Shown here in pieces: positions 1-6,739 of a stretch of DNA of 9,625 nucleotides. Location: assembly GCA_002424635.1 (NCBI GenBank), contig DIKT01000077.1:1-9625 (forward strand), written 5' to 3'. The stretch comes from Desulfobulbaceae bacterium UBA5611 (lineage in GTDB: Bacteria > Desulfobacterota > Desulfobulbia > Desulfobulbales > Desulfocapsaceae). Position numbers and translations under genes: made by a program. The notes below the pieces were generated by a model, which was not told where the DNA came from, made no database searches, and was given only the letters and a program-made list of their open reading frames with translations. Positions within the stretch are counted from its first letter, which is position 1, and each line of letters begins with the position of its first letter.

Positions 1-747
1 CAAACGGCGGCAGCACCAGCCGTGGTTGCGGCTCCGGTTGATAGTGGCATTTTATCCAATTCTGATTGTAAAAAATGCCATACCGCGGCGACCAAAGGCA
101 TTATGGAAAATGGCGGGCTGCATAAGACCGCAGTAACCTGTCAGGATTGTCATGAGGGACATCCTCCCGAAATTAAAGAAATTATTCCATCATGTAATCA
201 ATGTCATGAAGGAAAACCACATTATGAGCTTGAAGGCTGCCTCAGTTGCCATTCAAATCCCCATACCCCGAAGATCATCACCCTGGCTGAAAACCTGACG
301 GATGCCTGTCTGACCTGTCATGCTGAACAGAAACCTCAGCTGGTTGAATTTGTAAGTGCGCATAGTCAACTGGATTGTACCTCTTGTCATCAGGACACCC
401 ATGGTAAAATACCGAGTTGTCTGGACTGTCACACCGGAGGTCATTCACCGGAAATGGTTCAGGCTGATTGCGGCAATTGCCATCAGGCCCATAAACCATT
501 AAAGGTTACTTATAGCGACGACCTTGCTTCTAAACAATGTGGCTCCTGTCATGACATGGCCTATTCGCAATTAATGGCAAGCCCTACCAAGCATCGCGAT
601 GTCAGTTGTGTGACCTGTCATAAAACTGAGCATAAAATGGTGCCGAAATGTCAGGATTGTCATGGTGAGCCTCATCCGGCAACCATCACAGCCAAATTTA
701 CAGGCTGTGGCGATTGTCATAATATCGCCCATGATTTAAATAAATAA
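1..747 (+). CDS. Dodecahaem c-type cytochrome, 5'-truncated by the window edge
   Basis: The reading frame is open from base 1, so the true start and export signal lie upstream; the GTG at 22 is not a convincing start because it sits in an Ala/Pro-rich linker of the kind that follows a signal peptide. The visible 248 residues carry 12 CxxCH haem-binding motifs and exactly 12 further histidines, enough for bis-His ligation of all 12 haems. They fall into three successive four-haem modules with the same pattern: CxxCH, about 14 residues, H, CxxCH, H, (I/V)PxCxxCH, H, CxxCH, H. No Cys occurs outside the motifs. The role inferred is periplasmic electron transfer. The next gene is a full-length paralogue with one-to-one haem alignment, so the pair probably forms one functional unit. 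The exact family is not recognised; it is not a NapB, NrfA or OmcA/MtrC-type protein by layout. Confidence 0.93.
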   Translation, partial: QTAAAPAVVAAPVDSGILSNSDCKKCHTAATKGIMENGGLHKTAVTCQDCHEGHPPEIKEIIPSCNQCHEGKPHYELEGCLSCHSNPHTPKIITLAENLTDACLTCHAEQKPQLVEFVSAHSQLDCTSCHQDTHGKIPSCLDCHTGGHSPEMVQADCGNCHQAHKPLKVTYSDDLASKQCGSCHDMAYSQLMASPTKHRDVSCVTCHKTEHKMVPKCQDCHGEPHPATITAKFTGCGDCHNIAHDLNK

Positions 748-758
748 GAGTCAAGAAT

Positions 759-810
759 AAGAGAGGAAAGGGGCGGTGATATCATTGATATTTACCGCCC
801 CTTTTCTCTT
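759..810 (+). terminator. Strong intercistronic hairpin between the two cytochrome genes
   Basis: The arms at 759-777 and 794-810 are perfectly complementary over 17 bp apart from a two-base GG bulge at 765-766. The GC core is AGGGGCGGT/ACCGCCCCT and the loop is 16 nt. The 3' arm is pyrimidine-rich (CTTTTCTCTT) but there is no long U tract. It starts 11 nt after the stop of the first cytochrome and ends 26 nt before the ATG of the second, which leaves no room for an ordinary promoter after it. It may therefore be a partial terminator or an RNA processing and stability element that sets the ratio of the two proteins. Confidence 0.6.
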
Positions 811-836
811 TCCCATGCTTGAGAACGAGGAACATT

Positions 837-1679
837 ATGGAAAATTATAAAAGAAGAATGAAGAGATCCATCTATCTGTTAGCCGGCCTCTGTCTGCTTG
901 CCGCCCAGCCTGGAACAGCTGCTGACACCGCCACGGTTGCGGCCGACATGTACGGCACTGATCCCATCCCTTTAACTCCGGTACAATGCGGCCAGTGTCA
1001 TCCTGCCATTTATAAGAGCCTGAAAGACAATGGCCGGAAACATCGTTTTGCTTGCCAGGATTGTCATCAGCAGCTGCATGCTTATAACCCCATTCGGCAA
1101 AACTGGGCGGAGATTATTCCTCAATGTGCAACCTGCCATGATTTACCCCATGGTAAGGTTTTTACAGCCTGCCTTGACTGTCATAGTGATCCCCATACGC
1201 CGCTCGTGATTAAATCCGCATCCATTGAAAGTGCCTGTGGGACTTGCCACGTTAAACCCATGGAAGAGTTAACCAAATATCCAAGTATTCATACGGAACA
1301 GGGATGTGCCACCTGTCACACCAGCCATGGTCTGATTCCGTCCTGCATGGAATGTCATAGCCCGCATGTGCCGGAGCAGCCACTGGACTCCTGTAAGGCC
1401 TGTCATCCTGTCCATAAGCCCCTTGAGATCGTTTATGATGACTCTAATGCCTCAACTACCACCTGTGGTTCCTGTCATAAAGGAGTCTTTGCAGAATGGT
1501 CGGGCACAGCCAGTAAGCATGGCGGTGTCTCCTGCGCAGCATGCCATAATAAGCATGGCCTCATTCCCGATTGCCGGAAATGTCATACGGAAGCACATGA
1601 TGAAAAAATGTTGAAAAAGTTCCCCAAGTGTCTGGAATGTCATATTAATGTCCATGACTTGCCGACGAAAAAGAAGTAA
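837..1679 (+). CDS. Dodecahaem periplasmic c-type cytochrome, paralogue of the preceding gene
   Basis: This 280-residue protein is predicted from the ATG at 837, chosen over a TTG at 819 because GAGGA (827-831) lies 5 nt upstream. An ATG at 858 would also leave an intact signal peptide. Residues 1-29 look like a Sec signal: KRRMKR, then a hydrophobic stretch, then a cut near GTA-AD. From residue 51 there are 12 CxxCH motifs and exactly 12 other histidines, in three four-haem modules (about 51-127, 128-205, 206-270), ending in a Lys-rich tail. The single non-haem Cys is in the signal peptide. Shared blocks with the upstream gene include IIPxCxxCH, CHSxPHTP, HKPLxxxYxD and CGSCH. Both probably carry electrons in the periplasm, and co-transcription through the intercistronic hairpin is likely. 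The redox partner cannot be told from the window. Confidence 0.95.
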   Translation: MENYKRRMKRSIYLLAGLCLLAAQPGTAADTATVAADMYGTDPIPLTPVQCGQCHPAIYKSLKDNGRKHRFACQDCHQQLHAYNPIRQNWAEIIPQCATCHDLPHGKVFTACLDCHSDPHTPLVIKSASIESACGTCHVKPMEELTKYPSIHTEQGCATCHTSHGLIPSCMECHSPHVPEQPLDSCKACHPVHKPLEIVYDDSNASTTTCGSCHKGVFAEWSGTASKHGGVSCAACHNKHGLIPDCRKCHTEAHDEKMLKKFPKCLECHINVHDLPTKKK

Positions 1680-1691
1680 GGGTTCAGTTCA

Positions 1692-1718
1692 GTTGGGTTT
1701 CGCGCTGCTCTACTCAAC
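1692..1718 (-). repeat. Short palindromic repeat, copy 1
   Basis: This 27-nt unit begins GTTGGGTTTCGC and ends CTCTACTCAAC. It is the inverse orientation of copies 2 and 3, with a T in place of C in the closing CCAAC stem, so its own terminal stem is weakened. Confidence 0.75.
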
Positions 1719-1778
1719 CTACATGTTACATACCGGCAGGTGCGGCAGTCATTGACGCACAGGATGTAACCGGTAAAC

Positions 1779-1805
1779 GTTGGGTAGAGCACAGCGAAAC
1801 CCAAC
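1779..1805 (+). repeat. Short palindromic repeat, copy 2
   Basis: This 27-nt unit begins GTTGGGTAGAGC and ends GCGAAACCCAAC. The ends GTTGGGT/ACCCAAC form a 7-bp stem. It is identical base for base to copy 3 at 9299-9325, about 7.5 kb away, which argues for recent spread or gene conversion. Confidence 0.85.
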
Positions 1806-2037
1806 AGCATAATTTTATCCGGAGAGTCGGGCGGATGTTGATGATAGCATCTGGTAGAATATGTTTCCCACAAGATTGGAGATGGTCGGGTCTGGTACAG
1901 TTTGATGGGCCTGGAATAAGGCGGATATAGATTTTAAGAAGTTAGCTCGGTAGATTACAGCGGAGGTTTTTAAAGGACCATCTTGCTTTGACTCAGCTTT
2001 AACTAGGCGCCATTGCCGAAAAGTACCTTAATTGTAC
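1806..2037. other. Intergenic stretch with no recognised gene
   Basis: All six frames are broken into short pieces. The longest plus-strand candidate (about 28 codons from 1836) has no ribosome binding site and no protein-like composition. Apart from the weak hairpin at 2022-2038 next to the tRNA end, nothing could be identified. Confidence 0.5.
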
Positions 2038-2038
2038 T
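2022..2038 (-). terminator. Weak hairpin plus T run just after tRNA-Lys
   Basis: Read on the minus strand, AGTAC (2038-2034) pairs with GTACT (2026-2022) across a 7-nt loop, and the T run continues for three more bases (2021-2019). The first base of the stem is the last A of the encoded CCA. The stem is only 5 bp, so this is a tentative tRNA transcript terminator. Confidence 0.25.
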
Positions 2039-2113
2039 GGTGGGCCGTCCCGGGATCGAACCGGGGACCTACTGATTAAGAGTCAGTTGCTCTACCAATT
2101 GAGCTAACGGCCC
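2038..2113 (-). tRNA. tRNA-Lys (anticodon CTT), CCA encoded
   Basis: The 76-nt minus-strand gene folds as a full cloverleaf. The 7-bp acceptor is GGGCCGT/ACGGCCC, the D arm is GCTC...GAGC, and the anticodon arm is ACTGA-CTCTTAA-TCAGT. The anticodon CTT reads AAG. The T arm is CCCGG-TTCGATC-CCGGG. The discriminator is A and the CCA end is genomically encoded (2040-2038). No other tRNA is adjacent, so it appears to be a single-gene unit. Confidence 0.97.
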
Positions 2114-2133
2114 CAACACAACAAAGTGAACAC

Positions 2134-2162
2134 TATCTAGCATAAGGGAGTGGTTCCGTCAA
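2134..2162 (-). promoter_or_regulatory. Candidate sigma-70 promoter for tRNA-Lys
   Basis: On the minus strand TTGACG (2162-2157) is followed after 17 nt by TAGATA (2139-2134), ending 20 nt before the tRNA 5' end. The -35 is close to consensus and the spacing is ideal. The -10 is poor (3 of 6), although GATAGT two bases further on is a 4 of 6 alternative with 19-nt spacing. Confidence 0.45.
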
Positions 2163-2219
2163 GGCTCAGGATCAAGGAAAAGCAGAAACTGTTGCCGGTC
2201 AGCTCTCTTTGCCAGCTTT

Positions 2220-2455
2220 TCAAGACCTGGCCAGTTGTTCTCCGCTCATCTTCATAAAATTCTCACATTCCCGTCTATTGATAAAGGGACATATCTCCTT
2301 GGCAAACCATCTTTTCTGAGGACACCAGTAACGTTCTTTGTAGGGTTCGTTACAGCCCTTAAGAGTTAAAAGCCGGTGAGCGCTGGCTCCATAGGTGGTG
2401 TCTGTCCTTTACCGTAAATTGCCAGATTGTCATTAACCCGCCTCCTCAAGTCCAT
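2220..2455 (-). pseudogene. Small Cys-rich protein gene broken by a single frameshift
   Basis: Two minus-strand frames join into one protein-like product of 78 residues. The first runs 21 codons from an ATG at 2455 (MDLRRRVNDN, then LAIYGKGQTPP). At about 2393 the frame shifts by -1, and the second runs 57 codons to a TGA at 2222-2220. The second part has aromatic and basic composition and four cysteines spaced C-x9-C-x10-C-x7-C (GCNEPYKERYWC, KEICPF, RRECENF), suggesting a possible metal site. Without the shift the upstream frame stops at TAA after TGF, and the downstream frame has no start codon before its first in-frame Met near the end. There is no good Shine-Dalgarno before 2455. The family is not recognised. 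It may be a decayed gene or a sequencing error of one missing base; programmed frameshifting is unlikely because no slippery heptamer is present. Confidence 0.55.
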
Positions 2456-2532
2456 TAAAAAACAATGTACGTTGCCTACCTCATTATCTTATTTACGTAT
2501 AAATCAGCAGAAAAGGCAAAAATCTGATTCTT

Positions 2533-4803
2533 TTAGCGGTAATAGAGGTGAGGGCTGCCCATGGTCATCAGTGATTTGTAGAGGTTGCGTCTGAATTCCC
2601 GCCGATCCCAGATCCCCTGGATGTGGCCGCGTTTAAGGGCATTCCTGGCCGAATGATAATCCGGTGGAATATCAATACCCGTGGTCTCCCGGATGACCCG
2701 GTGGCCGGCAAAGCCGATACGGCTTGAGCGGATAGCAAACTGATAAGGTGAACAGCCCAGGAAACTGGCAACCGGGCCGGCATATGAGTTGTTATCATAG
2801 ACGACGATATAGAGCCCGCCGGCATCGATATATTCACGGACGGCCATCGTGCATTTAGGCATCTGGGTAACACCGAGAGTACCCTCCTGGATGCGGATCC
2901 CACCGGTGGTATGGACATAGGAAATCAGGGGCCGTTTCATCCGTTTGGCCATGGCGCAGGCCTCAATAAACTTCTCACCTTCGGCCGCCCCAACGGTACC
3001 GTTTCTAAAATCGGAGTACAGCATACTGACGACCACCTGAATATCCATGATCCGGGCGTGAAAGGTCATATTGCCGGCATTACGGCCGGTCTTCTTTTTT
3101 GAAGATTGCAGGCGCTCATCAAAACCGGTATAGCCCAGGGGATTGCCGGCTGTAATATGGGTATTGAACAGGCGGATAGAGTCAGGGTCGAAGATATTTT
3201 TCAGGTACCATTTATATTCCAGCGGAAAATGATGGCCGCAGTTTTCACAGACGCCGGCGAATTCACCGAACAGATCGGGAACCCAGAGGTCTTTACAGCC
3301 ATATTTCTCACTGCCTGGACAGGAGATGGTACGGTCCATATTAGCTAACGGACTGGTATAGGTGTCGGTCAGTTCCAGCGGATCCTGCGTATTGCCGGCG
3401 GCCGGCGTGCCGTCCAGATGATTAAGCGGCGGCCGAGCACATTTTTTATCAGGTTGCCGGGCGAAAAAATCAAAGGCGGTGGTAATAGGCGAGGTGACCC
3501 TTTTGAGGATGACGGTGCCTTCGCCGGAGACATCCTTGAAGACCTTCTGGACCTGTTTTTGATGATTCTTCAGGACATCGTAACGCAGGGTATAGTAGAT
3601 ATTTTCGCTTTTTTCCTGGAATTGCCGGAAAACCTTGGCGGCCGGAGAAGGCAGCCCGCTGAAGCCTTGGGCGGACATCTCCCGGTATTTTCTGGACCGG
3701 CTGGCCAGCAGACGTTTGATTTCATCCTGATTGAGATCCCACGAGACATTGATCTGCAGTTCCTGGGCCTCGCTTTTTGCCTTCTTCCGTTTGATCTCAT
3801 ACGAGCGGAAGGCCTTGAAACTCTTAGTGCTGAGAACGACCTTATCGGTGGCGCGCATAACCTCGGCTCGCAGCTGCCCGAAAAACGCAAAGTCATCTCT
3901 TCTGGCGCCCAGGGGCGGTTCCTGAATGACATGATCGATAGTGCCCAGGGCCAGATTGTCGGCAGCAGTCAATTTCAGCCGTTCGGCGCAGACTTCGATG
4001 AGCTCCTTGGGGACCTTGCTTCCTTCTTTGACTTTGCCCTCGATGGCAGCGGCACCCTCCGGCGAGATGACGGAATAGTAACCATGGGAACACATCATCC
4101 GGAAATCGGATAGGCCGATAGCCTCGGCGCCACCGGAACCGCCTTCGGAGATCAAGGAAATCAGCGGTACCCGCAGCTTGGTCATGGCGTATATGTTGCG
4201 GGCGATCTGCTGGGCGGCGCCGGGATATTCCTCGACTGGAAAGGAGCCGGGGGTAAAGACGTAGAAGTGAATGGGGATGCCTTCAGTCTCGGCGACCTTC
4301 ATGTAGCGCAAGGCTTTTTCATTACCTTCAGGTTTGCAGGAACCGCCATTGCGGAATTCCTCGCCATGCCCGGTCTCCTGACCAATGACCATGACCGAAG
4401 CGGTGTACGGTTTATTCTTGATACGTCGGACGATGGTGGCCTTGGCGCAGACCATGGCCGGATCGATATTGGCATCACCCTCACCGCCAAGCTCGGTGTA
4501 ATCCTCATAGACATTTTCCAAGATATCTTTGAGGCTGAAGCGCTGGATGCTGCGGACAATACGCACCCGTTCCATGGGCGTGAGCTGCTCTTCGGCCCGC
4601 TCCTCCAGAAAGCATATGGATTCGTGCAGCTTCTGGATTTCGTTGGCAAATTGATCTTCACTGTGATCGTAAACCGTCAGTTTCAGTTGGTTGCAGGTCT
4701 CTTTAAAGCCGTCGAGGTTACCCCAGTTGGAGTAGTCCTTGAGCTGAATCAGATAGTTGATCCGTTCTTCAATTTTGTGCAGCTGCTTGAGTAATGCGTT
4801 CAT
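2533..4803 (-). CDS. Acetyl-CoA carboxylase carboxyltransferase, fused alpha (AccA) and beta (AccD) subunits
   Basis: This cytoplasmic 756-residue protein should transfer the carboxyl group from carboxybiotin to acetyl-CoA, making malonyl-CoA. Residues 1-90 are a helical AccA-type N-terminus. Residues about 75-340 are the AccA core, with LTPMERV, EGGSGGAEAIG (220-230) and YSVISPEG (243-250). Residues about 342-490 are a basic, low-similarity linker. Residues 495-756 resemble AccD: a zinc ribbon (C495, C503, C519, C522), then TGGIRIQEG (633-641) and IGFAGHRVI (696-704). The first zinc pair is spaced x7 instead of the usual x2. The alpha-then-beta order is the reverse of PccB/AccD5-type proteins. 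The ATG at 4803 lacks an obvious Shine-Dalgarno. accC lies 125 nt upstream on the same strand, so co-transcription is likely. The annotation is firm; acetyl-CoA as substrate is inferred from the AccA/AccD resemblance. Confidence 0.92.
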   Translation of the reverse strand: MNALLKQLHKIEERINYLIQLKDYSNWGNLDGFKETCNQLKLTVYDHSEDQFANEIQKLHESICFLEERAEEQLTPMERVRIVRSIQRFSLKDILENVYEDYTELGGEGDANIDPAMVCAKATIVRRIKNKPYTASVMVIGQETGHGEEFRNGGSCKPEGNEKALRYMKVAETEGIPIHFYVFTPGSFPVEEYPGAAQQIARNIYAMTKLRVPLISLISEGGSGGAEAIGLSDFRMMCSHGYYSVISPEGAAAIEGKVKEGSKVPKELIEVCAERLKLTAADNLALGTIDHVIQEPPLGARRDDFAFFGQLRAEVMRATDKVVLSTKSFKAFRSYEIKRKKAKSEAQELQINVSWDLNQDEIKRLLASRSRKYREMSAQGFSGLPSPAAKVFRQFQEKSENIYYTLRYDVLKNHQKQVQKVFKDVSGEGTVILKRVTSPITTAFDFFARQPDKKCARPPLNHLDGTPAAGNTQDPLELTDTYTSPLANMDRTISCPGSEKYGCKDLWVPDLFGEFAGVCENCGHHFPLEYKWYLKNIFDPDSIRLFNTHITAGNPLGYTGFDERLQSSKKKTGRNAGNMTFHARIMDIQVVVSMLYSDFRNGTVGAAEGEKFIEACAMAKRMKRPLISYVHTTGGIRIQEGTLGVTQMPKCTMAVREYIDAGGLYIVVYDNNSYAGPVASFLGCSPYQFAIRSSRIGFAGHRVIRETTGIDIPPDYHSARNALKRGHIQGIWDRREFRRNLYKSLMTMGSPHLYYR

Positions 4804-4928
4804 AGAGAGTGCTGTTCAAGGTTACGGTTGATTGATATCATGCAGAGTCAAAGAGAAGCTGCTGAGAATGTTAACTTCTCTCTGAGTTCTCCGCTCGCCT
4901 TTACAAAGTAAGATTACAGGCTTGTTGC

Positions 4929-6344
4929 CTAGAAAGTCAGCAGACGGTCCAGGTTATTTTTCAGGTAGTCGAGATTGGTGACAATAGGGTTTCCTTTTGA
5001 ATCCTGGCCTCTGATGACAGTTTCGTCGAGTAGCTGGCGTGCTCTATCTTTAGTCTCATCCATGGAGTCTCCCCAGACCAGGGCCAGCGCCAGATTAGGG
5101 TCAAAATCGCTGGGAATCTGATATTCCCGGTCGGATGGCACATGGGAATAGACTGTTGACCAGTCATGCCGGGGAAAATGAAAATCGGTGATGGTGCCGA
5201 TCCAGGGAGCAAAGCCGCGACGGGTGTCTTCGGCCACAATGCGCAGTTCAATAGACGCCCCTTTAAATTCTATGGCTTTTTGCTTATAGCCGATTTTTTC
5301 ACCAAGGCCCAGTCTGATCTGTTCGCGCAGCAGATTGGGGTGCTGGTTGTGAAGATAACTGATGCGGGCGGAGACGTCATTTTCCACCTGAATTCTGGTA
5401 TTGACCTCCAGCAGATAGGGTTGCCCGGAGCGGCTGACAATCCATTCCCAGGTGCCGACATTGTCGTAGCGGACATGGGCGGCCAGTTTCAGTGAATAAT
5501 CAACGATCTGCTCCAGGACCTTCTGTTCATCAAAATCATAGGTGAAGCAGGAACGATGGAAGCCCGGGGCCGCCTCTACCCGCTTCTGCCGGCCTGTTGA
5601 CTGGATGGTACAGTTGCGGGAGCCGAAATGAATGCGCTCACCATGGCGGGAGCAGACCAGTTGGACCTCCAGATGATTATAGTCGCGCAGGCATTGCTCG
5701 ATGAGAACGCCGCCGTCGCCGAACTGGCGTTTGGCATAATTCTGGACCTGGCGGTAGATGCGGCGGAACTGTTCGATTTCGGTGACCTCTTCAATACCCA
5801 TACCGCCGCCGCCGGCCGCGGCCTTGACCAGAATGGAGGGAGCCGTGATATTCTGATCAAGTTGATTATTCAGAAGACTCTGGGCGATCTCTTCAGCCTC
5901 CATCTCGTTATAGATGGGGCTATCAGTGCCGGGAATGGTGGGAATGCCCAGTTTGTTGGCGACCCGTTTGGTATTGATCTTATCACCCAGACTTTTGATG
6001 ACCTCCCAGTTTGGCCCGATAAAGATGAGAGACCGATCCCGAAGAGTTGCCCGCCTGGCAAAACGATAGTCCTCCGAGAAGAAGCCATAGCCCGGATGAA
6101 TAGCGGTGCATTGAGTATGATCGGCTACCGCAAAGATATCATTGGGTTCGGTATAACTGGTAATGCGCCAGGCGTTCTGCTCGTCGCCGCTGGTTCTGTT
6201 GAGTCTGACATGCTCAGAATCCTTGTCGGCGTCGGTATACACGACAATATATTCAAGGCCCAGATCCTTGCAGGCATTCATGATGCGGATTGCGATCTCA
6301 CCCCGGTTGGCGATGAGAACCTTTCCCTGTAAACTATGACTCAT
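4929..6344 (-). CDS. accC: Biotin carboxylase subunit of acetyl-CoA carboxylase, divergent
   Basis: This 471-residue ATP-grasp enzyme should carboxylate the biotin of a carrier protein using ATP and bicarbonate. Visible landmarks are KVLIANRGEIAIR (8-20), HPGYGFFSED (83-92), GDK (K122), VKAAAGGGGMG (K174, loop 178-183), H224, E300 in TWEWI, EVNTRIQVEN (313-322) and R368 in IELRIVAED, so most catalytic positions aligned to E. coli AccC are kept. Oddities: the loop usually written QRRHQK reads QSTGRQK (248-254), with one extra residue and no His; the glycine loop has Met for Arg; and the IQVEH His is Asn. No biotinyl domain is fused and none is encoded nearby. It is the first gene of the unit, with accA-accD fusion downstream. 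The start ATG at 6344 has no clear ribosome binding site. Confidence 0.9.
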   Translation of the reverse strand: MSHSLQGKVLIANRGEIAIRIMNACKDLGLEYIVVYTDADKDSEHVRLNRTSGDEQNAWRITSYTEPNDIFAVADHTQCTAIHPGYGFFSEDYRFARRATLRDRSLIFIGPNWEVIKSLGDKINTKRVANKLGIPTIPGTDSPIYNEMEAEEIAQSLLNNQLDQNITAPSILVKAAAGGGGMGIEEVTEIEQFRRIYRQVQNYAKRQFGDGGVLIEQCLRDYNHLEVQLVCSRHGERIHFGSRNCTIQSTGRQKRVEAAPGFHRSCFTYDFDEQKVLEQIVDYSLKLAAHVRYDNVGTWEWIVSRSGQPYLLEVNTRIQVENDVSARISYLHNQHPNLLREQIRLGLGEKIGYKQKAIEFKGASIELRIVAEDTRRGFAPWIGTITDFHFPRHDWSTVYSHVPSDREYQIPSDFDPNLALALVWGDSMDETKDRARQLLDETVIRGQDSKGNPIVTNLDYLKNNLDRLLTF

Positions 6345-6510
6345 ATTGTCTAATATCGTTAAATTTCAGTTAACGCCCATCTACGGACTCGACCAGCAGG
6401 GCGCGCTTAAGGTATGATATTGAAAAGAGCTTCTTTTTTCTTTTTGCAAAAGGACAAACAGGCATTACTATAGTCATATCATGGCAATTAGAAAAGAAAA
6501 AATGTATAAA

Positions 6511-6650
6511 GGATGTCTTGAGATATGAGTATTTTAGTGCCAGATCAAGGCAGATGGAAAATTTTATCACAGGTATATAGTTGGTATTCCGAGGATAAAA
6601 TTTTGAGTATAATGCCTATTGTGGGCGAAAAGACCATTTTTCAAGGCACC
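6511..6650 (+). repeat. 140-bp MITE-like intergenic repeat with inverted ends (complete copy)
   Basis: The ends are inverted: left ATGTCTTGAGATATG matches the inverse of right CATTTTTCAAGGCAC at 11 of 15 positions. Inside, AAAATTTTATC (6558-6568) pairs perfectly with GATAAAATTTT (6594-6604) over 11 bp, with a smaller GGTATA/TATTCC stem inside that. Bases 6511-6595 align without gaps to 9541-9625 at 68 of 85 positions. It carries no ORF and sits between the divergent accC and corC genes, ending 89 bp before corC. No target duplication is obvious. Confidence 0.75.
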
Positions 6651-6739
6651 AGATAGATCACTCTCTTTGATCCTCCTTGGCAGTTGGATGAGTTTTTGGG
6701 GCTGAGAGTTGTAATTAACCAGGATAATGATAGACCACA

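Larger units (their letters stand above)
1692..1805. repeat. Nested inverted repeat with two facing copies of a short palindromic repeat
   Basis: This lies 12 nt after the cytochrome stop. The outer arms 1692-1718 and 1779-1805 are near-complementary copies of one 27-nt repeat (GTTGGGTTTCGC... and its inverse). Inside them, GTTACAT (1725-1731) pairs with ATGTAAC (1764-1770), and TGCG pairs with CGCA further in, so the whole 114 nt can fold as one long interrupted stem. It may end or stabilise the cytochrome transcript. The unit resembles the REP-like palindromes dispersed in many environmental genomes. Confidence 0.75.

Noticed and set aside
1640..1873. 77-codon minus-strand ORF downstream of the second cytochrome
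   Set aside because: It runs antisense into the cytochrome end and through both palindromic repeats. There is no ribosome binding site and no recognisable composition.
2393..2440. Programmed frameshift in the small Cys-rich ORF, or an alternative start after AGGAGG at 2434
   Set aside because: No slippery heptamer occurs at the junction. The ATG placed after AGGAGG opens a third frame giving only 24 unremarkable codons.
2502..2529. AATCAG/CTGATT hairpin just after the carboxyltransferase stop as a terminator
   Set aside because: The stem is only 6 bp with a 16-nt loop and no T run in the transcribed direction; too weak to call.
3418..4113. 231-codon plus-strand ORF inside the carboxyltransferase gene
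   Set aside because: It lies wholly antisense to a clearly conserved AccA-like coding region. Its length is explained by the codon bias of the real gene.
4852..4881. AGAGAAG/CTTCTCT inverted repeat between accC and the carboxyltransferase gene
   Set aside because: A 7-bp AT-leaning stem with a 16-nt loop and no T run; it may be chance in a 125-nt spacer.
5628..6332. 234-codon plus-strand ORF inside accC
   Set aside because: It is the antisense shadow of conserved biotin carboxylase motifs, with no independent start signal.
6444..6471. TTGCAA-16 nt-TACTAT as a plus-strand promoter for corC
   Set aside because: Both boxes match only 4 of 6, it lies about 270 nt from the gene, and the 140-bp repeat lies between.
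6370..6570. 66-codon minus-strand ORF upstream of accC
   Set aside because: It covers AT-rich intergenic DNA and half of the 140-bp repeat, has low-complexity content (SIHFFFSNC type), and has no family signal.
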